Source: Balaenoptera acutorostrata (taxonomy: Eukaryota; Chordata; Mammalia; Artiodactyla; Balaenopteridae). Taken from it: DNA of 64,000 nucleotides. The translations under genes and the position numbers were made by a program. Position 1 is the stretch's first letter, and every line of letters starts with the position of its first letter. Below the pieces are notes generated by a model. It did not search any database and was not told where the DNA came from. It worked only from the letters and a program-made list of their open reading frames with translations. The DNA is taken from contig NC_080074.1 of assembly GCF_949987535.1 (NCBI RefSeq), positions 42,391,641 to 42,455,640 of the forward strand. Reading direction: 5' to 3'. Positions 33,953-44,849 of the stretch are shown piece by piece.

Positions 33953-36900
33953 TAGATTCCATATATATATGTTAGCATACAGAATTTGTTTTCCTCTTTC
34001 TGACTTACTGCACTCTGTATGAGAGATTCTAGGTCCATCCACCTCACTACATATAACTCAATTTCGTTTCTTTTTATGGCTGAGTAATATTCCATTGTAT
34101 ATATGTGCCTCATCTTCTTTATTCATTCATCTGTTGATGGACACTTAGGCTGCTTCCATGTCCTGGCTATTGTAAATAGTGCTGCAATGAACATTGTGGT
34201 ACATGACTCTTTTTGAATTATGGTTTTCTCAGGGTATATGCCCAGTACTGGGATTGCTGGGTTGTATGGTAGTTCTATATTTAGTTTTTTAAGGAACCTC
34301 CACACTGTTCTCCATAGTGACTGTACCAATTTACATTCCCACCAACAGTGCAAGAGGGTTTCCTTTTCTCCACACCCTCTCCAGCATTTATTGTTTGTAG
34401 ATTTTTTTACGATGGCCATTCTGACCAGTGTGAGGTGATACCTCATTGTACTTCTGATTTGCATTTCTCTAATGATTAGTGATGTTGCGCATCCCTTCAT
34501 GTGGTTCTGGCAATCTATATATCTTCTTTGGAGAAATGTCTATTTAGGTCTTCTGCCCATTTTTGGATTGGGTTGTTTGTTTTTTAAATATTGAGCTGCA
34601 TGAGCTTCCTGTATATTTTGGAGATTAATCCTTTGTCAGCTGCTTCGTTTGCAAATATTTTCTCCTGTTCTGAGGGTTGTTTTTTGGTCTTGTTTATGGT
34701 TTCCTTTGCTGTGCAAAAGCTTTTAAGTTTCATTAGGTCCCATTTGTTTATTTTTGTTTTTATTTCCATTTCTCTAGGAGGTGGGGCAAAAAGGATCTAG
34801 CTGTCATTTATGTAATAGAGTGTTCTGCCTATGTTTTCCTCTAAGAGTTTTATAGTGTCTGGCCTTACATTTAGGTCTTTAATCCATTTTGAGTTTATTT
34901 TTGTGTATGGTGTTAGGGAGTGTTCTAATTTCATCCTTTACATGTAGCTGTCCAGTTTTCGCAGCACCACTTGAAGAGGCTGTCTTTTCTCCACTGTATA
35001 TTCTTGCATCCTTTATCAAAAATAAGGTGACCATATGTGCGTGGGTTTATCTCTGGGCTTTCTATCCTGTTCCATTGATCTATATGTCTGTTTTTGTGCC
35101 AGTACCATACTGTCTGGATTACTGTAGCTTTGTAGTATAGACTGAAGTCAGCGAGTCTGATTCCTCCAGCTCCGTTTTTCTTTCTCAAGATTGCTTTGAC
35201 TATTCGGGGTCTTTTGTGTTTCCATACAAATTGTGAAATTTTTTGTTCTAGTTCTGTGAAAAATGCCATTGGTAGTTTGATAGGGATTGCATTGAATCTG
35301 TAGATTGCTTTGCATAGTATAGTCATTTTCACAATGTTGATTCTTCCAATCCAAGAACATGGTATATCTCTCCATGTGTTGGTAACATCTTTAATTTCTT
35401 TCATCAGTGTCTTACAGTTTTCTGCATATGGGCGTTTTGTCTCTTTAGTTAGGTTTATTCCTCGGTATTTTATTCTTTTTGTTGCAATGGTAAATGGGAG
35501 TGTTTCCTTAATTTCTCTTTCAGATTTTTCAACATTAGTGTATAGCAATGCAAGAGATTTCTGTGCATTAATTTTATATCCTGCTACTTTACCAAATTCA
35601 TGGATTAGCTCTAGTAGTTTTCTGGTAGCATCTTTGGGATCCTCTATGTATTGTATCATGTGATCTGCAAACAGTGACAGTTTTACTTCTTCTTTTCCAA
35701 TTTGGATTCCTTTTATTTCTTTGTCTTCTCTGATTGCTGTGGCTAAATTTTCCAAAACTATGTTGAATAATGGTGGTGAGAGTGGGCAACCTTGTCTTTT
35801 CCTGATCTTAGTGGAAGTGGTTTCAGTTTTTCACCATTGAGAACAATGTTGGCTGTGGGTTTGTCATACATGGCCTTTATTATGTTGAGGTAGCTTCCCT
35901 CTATGCCTACTTTCTGGAGGAGTTTTATAATAAATGGTTGTTGAATTTTGTCAAAAGCTTTTTCTGCATCTATTGAGATGATCATATGGTTTTTCTCCTT
36001 CAATTTGTTAATATGCTGTATCACATTGATTGATTTGTGTATATTGAAGAATCCTTGGGATTCTTCCTGGGATAAACCCCACTTGACCATGGTGTATGAT
36101 CCTTTTAATGTGCTGTTCGATTTTGTTTGCCAGTGTTTTGTTGAGGATTTTTGCATCTATGTTCATCAGTGATATTGGTCTGTAGTTTTCTTTCTTTGTG
36201 ACATCTTTGTCTGGTTTTGGTATCAGGGTGATGGTGGTCTCATAGAATGAGTTTGGGAGTGTTCCTCCCTCTGCTATATTTTGGAAGAGTTTGAGACGGA
36301 TAGGTGTTAGCTCTTCTCTAAATGTTTGATAGAATTCACGTGTGAAGCCATTTGGTCCTGGGCTTTTGTTTGTTGGAAGATTTTTAATCACACTTTCAAT
36401 TTCAGTGCTTGTGATTGGTCTGTTCATATTTTCTATTTCTTCCTGGTTCAGTCTCATACGGTTGTGCTTTTCTAAGAATTTGTCCATTTCTTCCAGGTTG
36501 TCCATTTTATTGGCATAGAGTTGCTTGTAGTAATCTCTCATGACCCTTTGTATTTCTGCAGTGTCAGTTGTTACTTCTCCTTTTTCATTTTTAATTCTAT
36601 TGATTTGAGTCTTCTCCCTTTTTTTCTTGATGAGTTTGTCTAGTGGTTTATCAATTTTGTTTATCTTCTCAAAGAACCAGCTTTTAGTTTTATTGATCTT
36701 TGCTACTGTTTCTTTCATTTCTTTTCCATTTACTTCTGATCTGATCTTTATGATTTCTTTCCTTCTGCTAACTTTGGGGGTTTTTTGTTCTTCTTTCTCT
36801 AATTGCTTTAGGTGTAAGGTTAGGTTGTTTATTTGTGATGTTTCTTGTTTCTTGAGGTAGGACTATATTGCTATAAACTTCCCTCTTAGAACTGCTTTTC

Positions 36901-37766
36901 CTACATCCCATATGTTTTCGGTCATCATGCTTTCATTGTCATTTCTTTCTAGGTATTTTTTGATTTCCTCTTTGATTACTTCATCTGATCTCTTGGTTAT
37001 TTAGTAGTGTATTGTTTAGCCTCCATGTGTTTGTATTTTTTACAAATTTTTTTCTTGTAATTGATATTTACTCTCATGGCATTGTGGTCGGAAAAGGTAC
37101 TTAATACGATTTCAATTTTCTTTAATTTACAAAGGCTTGATTTGTGACCCAAGATATGATCTATTCTGGAGAATGTTCCATGAGCACTTGAGAAGAAAGC
37201 GTATTCTGTTGTTTTTGGATGGAATCTCCTAAAAATATCAATTAAGTCCATCTTGTTTAATGTATCATTTAAAGCTTGTGTTTCCTTATTTATTTTCATT
37301 TTGGATGATCTGTCCATTGGTGAAAGTGGGGTGTTAAAGTCCCCTATTTTGATTGTGTTACTGTCAATTTTCCCTTTTATGGCTGTTAGCATTTGCCTTA
37401 AGTATTGAGGTGCTCCTATGCTGGGTGCATAAATATGTACAATGGTTGTATCTTCTTCTTGGATCGATCCTTTGATAATTATGTACTGTCCTTGTCTCTT
37501 GTAATAGTCTTTATTTTAAAGTCTATTTTGTCTGATAGGAGAATTTCTACTCCAGCTTTCCTTTGATTTCCACTTGTATGGAATACCTTTTTCCATTCCC
37601 TCACTTTCAGTCTGTATGTGTCCCTAGGTCTGAAGTGGGTCTCTTGTAGACAGCATATATATGGGTCTTGTTTTTGTATCCAGCCAGCCAGCCTATGTGT
37701 TTTGGTTGGAGCATTTAATCCATTTACATTTAAGGTAGTTATCAATATGTGTGTTCCTAGTACCAT
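33953..37766 (-). pseudogene. L1-D ORF2 pseudogene
   Basis: Decayed ORF2. Open pieces match in order the endonuclease (start at 37766, [32 protein letters not shown] near 37330), the RT fingers and palm (36008-36718, with [12 protein letters not shown] and [12 protein letters not shown]; 35758-36156, with [12 protein letters not shown]), and the later RT and thumb (34931-35755). The C-terminus is at 34123-34769, with [14 protein letters not shown] and PSTDE. The catalytic FADD reads FADH near 35660, which would remove an essential aspartate. Frameshifts separate the pieces. Confidence 0.93.
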
Positions 37767-37824
37767 TTTCTTAATTGTTTTGGGTTTGTTACTGTAGGTC
37801 TTTTCCTTATCTTGTGTTTCCTGC

Positions 37825-38712
37825 CTAGAGAAGTTCCTTTAGCATTTGTTGTAAAGCTGGTTTGGTCATGCTGAATTCTCTTAGCTTCTGCTTGTCTGTA
37901 AAGGTTTTAATTTCTCCCTCAAAACTGAATGAGATCCCTGCTGTGTAGAGTAACCTTGGTTGTAGGTTTTTCTCTTTCATCACTTTAAATATGTCCTGCC
38001 ACTCCCTTCTGGCTTGCAGAGTTTCTGCTGAAAGATCAGCTGTTAACCGTATGGGGATTCCCCTGTATATTATTTGTTGCTTTTCCCTTGCTGCTGTTAA
38101 TATTTTTTATTTGTATTTAATTTTTGATAGTTTGATTAATCTGTGTCTTGGCATGTTTCTCCTTGGATTTATCCTGTATGGGACTCTCTGCGATTCCTGG
38201 ACTTGACTATTTCCTTTCCCAAATTAGGGAAGTTTTCATCTATAATCTCTTCAAGTATTTTTTTCAGTCCCTTTCTTTTTCTCTTCTTCTGGGACCCATA
38301 TAATTCCAATGTTGGTGCGTTTAATGTTGTCCCAGAGGTCTCTGAGAATGTCCTCAATTCTTTTCATTCTTTTTCCTTTATTCTGCTCTGCAGTAGTTAT
38401 TTCCACTATTTTATCTTCCAGGTCACTTATCCATTCTTCTGCCTCAGTTATTTTGCTATTGATTCCTTCTAGAGAATTTTAAATTTCATTTATTGTGTTA
38501 TTCATCATTGTTTGTTTGCTCTTTAGTTCTTCTAGGTCCTTGTTAAACGCTTCTTGTATTTTCTCCATTCTCTTTCCAAGATTTTGGATCATCTTTACTA
38601 TCATTACTCTGAATTCTTTTTCAGGTAGATTGCCTATTTCCTCTTCATTTGTTTGGTCTGGTGGGTTTTTACCTTGCTCCTTCATCTGCTGTGTATTTCT
38701 CTGTGTTCTCAT
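37825..38712 (-). pseudogene. L1-D ORF1 pseudogene
   Basis: Start at 38712 reads MRTQRNTQQMKEQGKNPPDQ, then the coiled-coil region (MIQNLGKRMEKIQEAFNKDLEEL), then a stop near 38479. The RNA-recognition region (PTLELYGSQKKR, KKILEEIIDENFPNLGKE) survives in another frame at 38169-38357. The C-terminal part is out of frame. The N-terminal leader differs from the [20 protein letters not shown] start of L1-B/C, consistent with a separate lineage. Confidence 0.9.
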
Positions 38713-39245
38713 TTTGCTTAACTTACTGTGTTTGGGGGTCTCCTTTCTGCACGCTGCAGCTTCATAGTTCCCGTTGTTTTTGGTGTCTGCCCCCAGTGGC
38801 TAAGGTTGATTCAGTGGGTTGTGGAGGCCTCCTGTTGGAGGGGACTGGTGCCTGTGTTCTGGTGAATGAGGCTGGATCTTGTCTTTCTGGTGGGCAGGAC
38901 TGCATCTGGTGGTGTGTTTTGGGTTGTCTGTGAACTTATTATGATTTTAGGCAGCCTCTCTGCTAATGGGTGGGGTTGTGTTCCTGTCTTGCTAGTTGTT
39001 TGGCATAGGGTTTCCAGCACTGTAGCTTGCTGGTCGTTGAGTGGAGCTGGGTCTCAGTGATGGAGATCTGTGAGAGAGCTTTTGCCGTTTGATATTACGT
39101 GGGGCCGGGAGGTCTCTGGTGGATCAGTGTCCTGAACTTGGTTCTCCCACCTCAGAGGCTCAGGCCTGACACCCGGCTGGAGCACCAAGACTCTGTCAGC
39201 CACGCAGCTGGTCTTCCTAAAGCCAGGCCGCCTGCAGCAGCCTGA
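38713..39245 (-). promoter_or_regulatory. L1-D 5'UTR (distinct type)
   Basis: About 530 bases between the ORF1 start and the left target copy. It shares no obvious sequence with the 5'UTR of L1-A and L1-C apart from the last bases before ORF1. By position it would have held the promoter. The lack of an 'aagatggcgg' start suggests either a different promoter type or slight 5' truncation. Confidence 0.7.
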
Positions 39246-39254
39246 CCAATGGAA
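39246..39254. repeat. Target-site duplication of L1-D, 5' side
   Basis: ccaatggaa, matching 33562-33570; the next bases (tatt against tttt) keep partial similarity. Confidence 0.75.
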
Positions 39255-39259
39255 TATTC

Positions 39260-39911
39260 AAATTGGAAATGTTGCCTTAGCACTGGGTGCTAGAGATTTC
39301 CATCGCTCCATATCAGAAATAAAAAAGTATGGACAGCTCCTGTGGCAATCAAAATATTGGGTAATAAGTAAGGGTATATTTCAACCACGCTTATTAACTA
39401 TAGGGAACATCCAGAGACAAGGGCAGAAAACATGACCATGGGTAGATTTCTTCTGTCTGCTGTTATAGACTAACAGCACAGGACCACATGGCCAACAATG
39501 GAAGGTTCCATGGTTTGCTTCTAGCACAGGTAGAACCAAAGCAGTCATGGAAGTAGGCATATGAAATATGGGAAACAACTAATTCATAATATTGCACAGA
39601 GACATAGCTCTGTGCCATGATGTCCCCAAGACCCAGCTCCCTCTTTGACCCTCTCATACTGGTAATTTACTGTGGTATTTTTGTTGATTTGGTTGTTTGC
39701 TTCTTCCCTACCTCCTTCTGTCTAGACTTGAAGGAACTCTGCAGAACATTTTGGGAGAACAGGAAGCATACCAATTTCTATTTGTACCCACTCAACTCCT
39801 ACAAGGGTTGGCAAGCATAGATAACCTTCTGGGAGTAAAAGAAAACTAAAAAATCATGAGACCTAAAAAATTTTTAAGAGTATAAGTGAAGGGAAGCACT
39901 TAGAAAAATGA
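39260..39911. other. Unique DNA, no gene seen
   Basis: About 650 bases with no recognised element. Confidence 0.45.
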
Positions 39912-40015
39912 CACATCCATTGACTCAACAGGTATTTTTTAAGCATCTAGCATGTCCCAGACACTGTGTTAGCTGAAAAAAGAAAACAAAACAGCCCAGA
40001 CATCTTCCTTCTGTT
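39912..40015 (-). repeat. L2 LINE 3' end (ancient), antisense
   Basis: Contains 'ttgactcaacaggtattttt', 'cagacactgtgttagctgaa' and 'agcccagacatcttccttct', the reversed L2 3' end. Confidence 0.6.
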
Positions 40016-40309
40016 GAGGAAGTAGCTGGCTACCTCAAATATTGATTTACTACCAGGATCAAATGAGCCTTTAGAAAATGTCTAATCCATGCATCAGCAA
40101 GATTTAAGGGACCACTGAGTTGATAGTGCAGTAAGAGGACAAATCTAAGACTAAAAACTCATTGAAAAATGAAAGCAGAGTCACTAAATTAAAGCCACGA
40201 TGGAGGCAGTTAAAAACAGAAAATCAAACCACTGTAAGATAAATATGAGAAATTCACCCAGAACTCCCATGAAAGCCCTAAAAAATGTAAACTATGAGAG
40301 AAAATAGGT

Positions 40310-40343
<34 letters not shown>

Positions 40344-40440
40344 TCCTGGTGCTTCAACCTGTGGTTCATAGGAATTCCAGAATTCCAGAAAGAAAGACAG
40401 AAAATAACCAAAATAATAATAGCAGAAAACTTTGCTCATA
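40016..40440. other. Unassigned gap with (AG)n tract
   Basis: About 420 bases. An (AG)n tract with one interruption lies at 40310-40343. Otherwise nothing recognised. Confidence 0.5.
40310..40343. repeat. (AG)n microsatellite
   Basis: About 17 AG units with one 'aaag' interruption. Confidence 0.9.
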
Positions 40441-41600
40441 TAAGGCTTTACTTCTTTGTGAAATTGACAAGCTATTTCTAATATTCACATATGAAAATTC
40501 TAAGCATCTAAAAAAGCCCAAAACTTGAAAAAGAACCAAGTTGAGGATTAACATTATCTGATTACAAAACTTCCTATAAAGCTACAGTATTCAGGATAGT
40601 ACTGTATTGCCATAAAAATAGACAAATACTGTAATGTATTGGGACAGACTAAAGAGTACAGAATGGACTCACCCTTATATGTTCTAAAGACTTCTGACAA
40701 AGGGGAAAATCAATTCAATGGGGGGAAGGAAAGTCTTTTCAACAAATAGCAGAGAAATAATTGGCTATTCATACGGAGAATCTTGATCTTTATCTGCCAT
40801 AGCATACAAAAAATCAATTCAGAATAGAGTGCAGGACCAAATTTATAAGCTAAAATTATAAAGCTTCTAGAAGAAAACACAGAAGAATATTTTCACAAGT
40901 ATAGTTGATGTAAGGAAATTATTTTTTACAAAGCAATAATCATAAAAGAAAAAATGGAAAAATTAGACTTTATCAAAATGTAAAACTACTGCTCATCAAA
41001 AGACCCCATTATGTAAATGAATAGGCAAACCATAGACTGGGAGAAAATATTCACAGTACTAATATATAACAAGGTATGTATATCCAGAATATATAAGAAA
41101 TTCCTACAATTCAAAATAAAAAGACAAACAATACAATAAAAATGGGCAAAAGACTTAGACAACTCACAACTGAGATACACAAATGGCAATGAGAAAGAGA
41201 ATTTTGTGCAATACCATCAGACATTAGGGAAATGCAAAATTAAACCAAACAAGTACATACTACAAATTATAATGGATAAAATAAAACAATACTGACAATC
41301 CCAAACTGAGGATGTGAAACAACTAGAATTCTGACGGTGGTGTAAAATGGTACAACTGTTTCTGAAAATAGTTTGGCAGTTTCTAATAGTGTTAAAAATC
41401 CACCTACTCCACTGCCCATATATTTTTCCCAGAGAAATAAAAACGTATGTCCATAGAAGACTTGCATAAGAATGTTCATAGAAGTTTAGTTCATAATACC
41501 CCCAAACTGATAACAACCCAAATATTTAGCAACAGATTTTTGTATTTCACTCTATGTAAATTTTGCATCAATAAAAATAAAATTAAAAGGAAGAAAGGCC
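40440..41600 (+). mobile_element. Ancient L1M ORF2 3' half and tail
   Basis: Ordered L1 ORF2 phrases in diverged form: 'attgacaagctatttctaat', 'aaaacttcctataaagctac', 'aaagtcttttcaacaaatag', 'gcttctagaagaaaacacag', 'agactttatcaaaatgtaaa', 'gggcaaaagacttagacaac', 'actgcccatatatttttccc' and 'aacaacccaaatatttagca'. It ends in 'gcatcaataaaaataaaatt'. All frames are broken and divergence is high, so it is far older than L1-A to L1-D. Confidence 0.88.
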
Positions 41601-42629
41601 TGAGTCTGAAAATTCATAATGTGCTTCATGTCCTAAGAAAACCTAATCAACAAAATCATACTTAGTATAATTTTCAAATTACAAAATAAGGAAGAGTCAG
41701 ATGGCCCAAAATGGAATAAAATCAAGTTGCATACAGTTTTCTTTCAGTAACACTCAATCATAGAACACTATGTAACAGTATCTTTACCATTACAAATTAA
41801 AGAGTAATGGTGTCAGAATTCAATACCTGGCAAAGTTGTCATTAATGTGTGAAGTCAACTAAAAGACGATCTCAGCTATGGAAGGACTCAGAAAATATAC
41901 CAGCCACCTAAATATTCTTCCAGAAAAAATCTAACCCAGTGCAAAACAATGGGGTGGGAACATGAAGCCAAGGATTAATTAAGAAAAATGTCATAGAAAA
42001 AAAAAGCTGACATTAAAGTTAAAATACACCTAAATACCAGTAATTGTTTTAGGTATACACACAAAGCTGATCACCAAATGCAATGTTTTAAAGTAAAACG
42101 GATAATTTACAACAGGAGACAGAAAGCAAGAGTCTAGGTTTATAACATCAGCTTAAATTAACAACAATCAGGAAGAAATTTGGATAGGAATCCAAATCAC
42201 TGTAGGAAATAAAACAACCAGTACAAAAAAACTAGATTTTTTTTTTTTAAAAAGGCAAGAAACAACACATATGCAGGTGGAGAAAATGTGACCAAAAAAA
42301 GGGAAATGACCTACAGTCCTTTACTGAAGAGATTCTAAAAAGGATTGAGTAGCTGGTATATACAGAAAAATGTGAGAGGCAATTCTATTGCATAGGAGAA
42401 ACAGAAAATAATTCTGATTTCCTATTTACCACTTCCATGTAGTATAAACGAGCTTCTTCCACTGTAGAGCGGAGGTTTTCATGTCCCTCATGAGGCTGAC
42501 CCTCCAAGACTGTGACTTTGACTCTTTAATCTCAGTTTCAATATCTTTTTCCTGCCTTTACTTCATAAAAAACTCAACTCATATCTCATTCCCAGAGGAC
42601 CTAGCCTTCTCTTGGTTGCAGACTGTGGT
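41601..42629. other. Unique AT-rich DNA, no gene seen
   Basis: About 1 kb, A-rich. No gene or assigned repeat. Confidence 0.5.
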
Positions 42630-42830
42630 ACAGAGGAAGGAGAATGGGATGCTGGGAGCCAAGGAAATCAGAATTTCAGTCCAAGACCCGGTCATTTCCT
42701 GGCTTACCCTAACATATATGTATTTTTTCTGAGTCCAATTTTCTCTTTCATAAAATTAAAATAATATACCCCTCACAAAGGTATTGTGAAAATTGAGTGA
42801 TATCCGAGTATCAATCATAAATATGGTGAT
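42630..42830 (-). repeat. MIR SINE (ancient), antisense
   Basis: Includes 'gctgggagccaaggaaatca', 'cagtccaagacccggtcatt', 'ccaattttctctttcataaa' and 'ggtattgtgaaaattgagtg', a reversed MIR. Confidence 0.7.
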
Positions 42831-42914
42831 TAATGAGAAAATGTGTTAACTGAAAATGTTTTGAAAGATTAACTTTGGGACATTTGCCTTTCAACTAGAG
42901 TTTTGATGTGTATC

Positions 42915-42926
42915 AAGAAGTGTGCT
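42915..42926. repeat. Target-site duplication of L1-C, 5' side
   Basis: aagaagtgtgct, repeated exactly at 49965-49976. Confidence 0.93.
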
Positions 42927-42927
42927 G

Positions 42928-42937
42928 AAGATGGCGG
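42928..42937 (+). promoter_or_regulatory. YY1-type site at the L1-C 5' end
   Basis: AAGATGGCGG at the second base of the insertion, the same position class as the YY1 site of human L1. Its presence next to the target copy shows the 5' end is complete. Confidence 0.7.
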
Positions 42938-43590
42938 AGTAGAAGGACGTGCTGTCACTCCCTCTTGCGAGAGCACCAGAATCACAACTGGCTGCTGGAC
43001 AATCATTGACAGGAAGACCCTGGACTTCACCAAGGAGGACACCCCACGTCCAAGGACAGAGGAGAAGCCACAGTGAGACGGTAGGAGGGGCGCAATCAGA
43101 GTAAAATCAAATCCCATAACTGCTGGGTGGGTGACTCACAGACTGGCGAACACTTATACCACAGAAGTCCACCCACTGGAGTGAAGGTTCTGAGCCCCAC
43201 CTCAGGCTTCCCAACCTGGGGGTCCGGCAAAGGGAGGAGGAATTCCTAGAGAATCAGACTTTGAAGTCTAGTGGGAATTGATTGCAGGACTGTGACAGGA
43301 CTGGGGGAAACAGAGACCCCACCCTTGGAGGGCACACACAAAGTAATGTGTGCATCGGGACCCAGGGGAAGGAGCAGTGACCCTGGGGGAGACTGAACCA
43401 GACGTACCTGCTGGTGTTGGGGGGTCTCCTGCAGAGGCGAGTGGTGGCTCTGTTTCACCGTGGGGATAAGGACACTGGCAGCAGAGGTCCTGGGAAGTTC
43501 TCCTTGGCGTGAGCCCTCCCAGAGTCTGCCATTAACCCCACCAAAAAGCACGGGTAGGCTCCAGTGTTGGGTTGCCTCAGGCAAAACAAC

Positions 43591-43740
43591 CAACAGGGAG
43601 GGAACCCAGCCCCACCCATCAACAGTCAAGTGGATTAAGGTTTTACTGGGCTCTGATCGCCACAGCAACAGGGAGGGAACCCAGCCCCACCCATCAACAG
43701 TCAAGTGGATTAAGGTTTTACTGAGCTCTGACCGCCACAG
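43591..43740. repeat. 75-bp x 2 tandem duplication in the L1-C 5'UTR
   Basis: Units 43591-43665 and 43666-43740 both start 'caacagggagggaacccagc' and differ at very few positions (for example ctgggctctgatcgcc against ctgagctctgaccgcc). A further partial start 'caacag' follows at 43741. Confidence 0.95.
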
Positions 43741-43885
43741 CAACAGTCAGCTCTACCCACCACCAGAGCCTCCCATCAAGCCTCTTAGATAGCCTCAACC
43801 ACCAGAGGGCAGACAACAGAAGCAAGAAAAACTACAATCCTGCAGCCTGTGGACCAAAAACCACAGTTACAGAAAGACAGAGAAG

Positions 43886-44791
43886 ATGAAAAGGCAGAGG
43901 GCTATGTACCAGATGAAGGAACAAGAAAAAACCCCAGAAAAACAACTAAATGAAGTGGAGATAGGCAACCTTCCAGAAAAAGAATTCAGAATAATGATAG
44001 TGAAGATGATCCAGGACCTCGGAATAAGAATGGAGGCAAAGATTGAGAAGATGCAAGAAATGATTAACAAAGACCTAGAAGAATTAAAGAACAAACAAAC
44101 AGAGATGACCAATACAATAACTGAAATGAAAACTACACTAGAAGGAATCAATAGCAGAATAACTGAGGCAGAAGAACGGATAAGTGACCTGGAAGACAGA
44201 ATGGTGGAATTCACTGCTGCGGAACAGACTAAAGAAAAAAGAATAAAAAGAAATGAAGACAGCCTAAGAGACCTCTGGGACAACATTAAACGCAACAACA
44301 TTCGCATTATAGGGGTCCCAGAAGGAGAAGAGAGAGAGAAAGGACCAGAGAAAATATTTGAAGAGATTATAATCGAAAACTTCCCTAACATGGGAAAGGA
44401 AATAGCCACCCAAGTCCAGGAAGCGCAGAGAGTCCCATACAGAATAAACCCAAGGAGAAACACGCCGAGACACATAGTAATCAAAGTGGCAAAAATTAAA
44501 GACAAAGAAAAATTATTGAAAGCAGCAAGGGAAAAACGACAAATAACATACAAGGGAACCCCCATAAGGTTAACAGCTGATTTCTCAGCAGAAACTCTGC
44601 AAGCCAGAAGGGAGTGGCATGAAATACTTAAAGTGATGAAAGGGAAGAACCTACAACCAAGATTACTCTACCCAGCAAGGATCTCATTTAGATTTGATGG
44701 AGAAATCAAAAGCTTTACAGACAAGCAAAAGCTAAGAGAATTCAGCACCACCAAACCAGCTCTACAACAAATGCTAAAGGAACTTCTCTAA
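43886..44791 (+). CDS. L1-C ORF1p: RNA-binding protein, 301 aa
   Basis: Complete ORF1 protein, the trimeric chaperone that packages L1 RNA. A basic N-terminus ([20 protein letters not shown]) is followed by a coiled coil of about residues 25-125, rich in E/K/L with [11 protein letters not shown] and [13 protein letters not shown]. The RNA-recognition fold starts near 140 ([29 protein letters not shown]). The C-terminal domain of about 205-301 carries [26 protein letters not shown] and [12 protein letters not shown]. The start at 43886 matches the L1-B start. It differs from L1-B ORF1p at about four residues (for example I/V and M/V near ENFPN, P/S in YKGTP, E/D in REWHE). Transcription would come from the upstream 5'UTR. 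Confidence 0.96.
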   Translation: MKRQRAMYQMKEQEKTPEKQLNEVEIGNLPEKEFRIMIVKMIQDLGIRMEAKIEKMQEMINKDLEELKNKQTEMTNTITEMKTTLEGINSRITEAEERISDLEDRMVEFTAAEQTKEKRIKRNEDSLRDLWDNIKRNNIRIIGVPEGEEREKGPEKIFEEIIIENFPNMGKEIATQVQEAQRVPYRINPRRNTPRHIVIKVAKIKDKEKLLKAAREKRQITYKGTPIRLTADFSAETLQARREWHEILKVMKGKNLQPRLLYPARISFRFDGEIKSFTDKQKLREFSTTKPALQQMLKELL

Positions 44792-44849
44792 GTGGGAAAC
44801 ACAAGAGAAGAAAAGGACCTACAAAAACAAACCCAAAACAATTAAGAAA

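Larger units (their letters stand above)
33571..39245 (-). mobile_element. L1-D: full-length older LINE-1, broken ORFs
   Basis: Minus-strand element of about 5.7 kb. It has a poly(A) tail at 33571-33581, a 3'UTR with AATAAA (seen as TTTATT at 33588-33593), ORF2 remnant 33953-37766, ORF1 remnant 37825-38712 and a 5'UTR up to 39245. Its 5'UTR and 3'UTR differ from those of L1-A/B/C: the 5' end reads 'ctgcaggcggcctggcttta' in its own sense, with no YY1-type 'aagatggcgg' start. Target copies at 33562-33570 and 39246-39254 show it is a complete insertion. Frame breaks throughout mean it is dead. Confidence 0.95.
42927..43885 (+). promoter_or_regulatory. L1-C 5'UTR, internal promoter region
   Basis: About 960 bases, same type as in L1-A, and C/G-richer than the rest of the element. 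By analogy with other L1s it holds the internal RNA polymerase II promoter. It contains two 75-base direct repeats (43591-43665 and 43666-43740). L1-A has one unit at the matching place. Antisense open frames run through it (see findings). Confidence 0.85.

Noticed and set aside
33643..33975. 110-codon plus-strand open frame
   Set aside because: Antisense of the L1-D 3'UTR.
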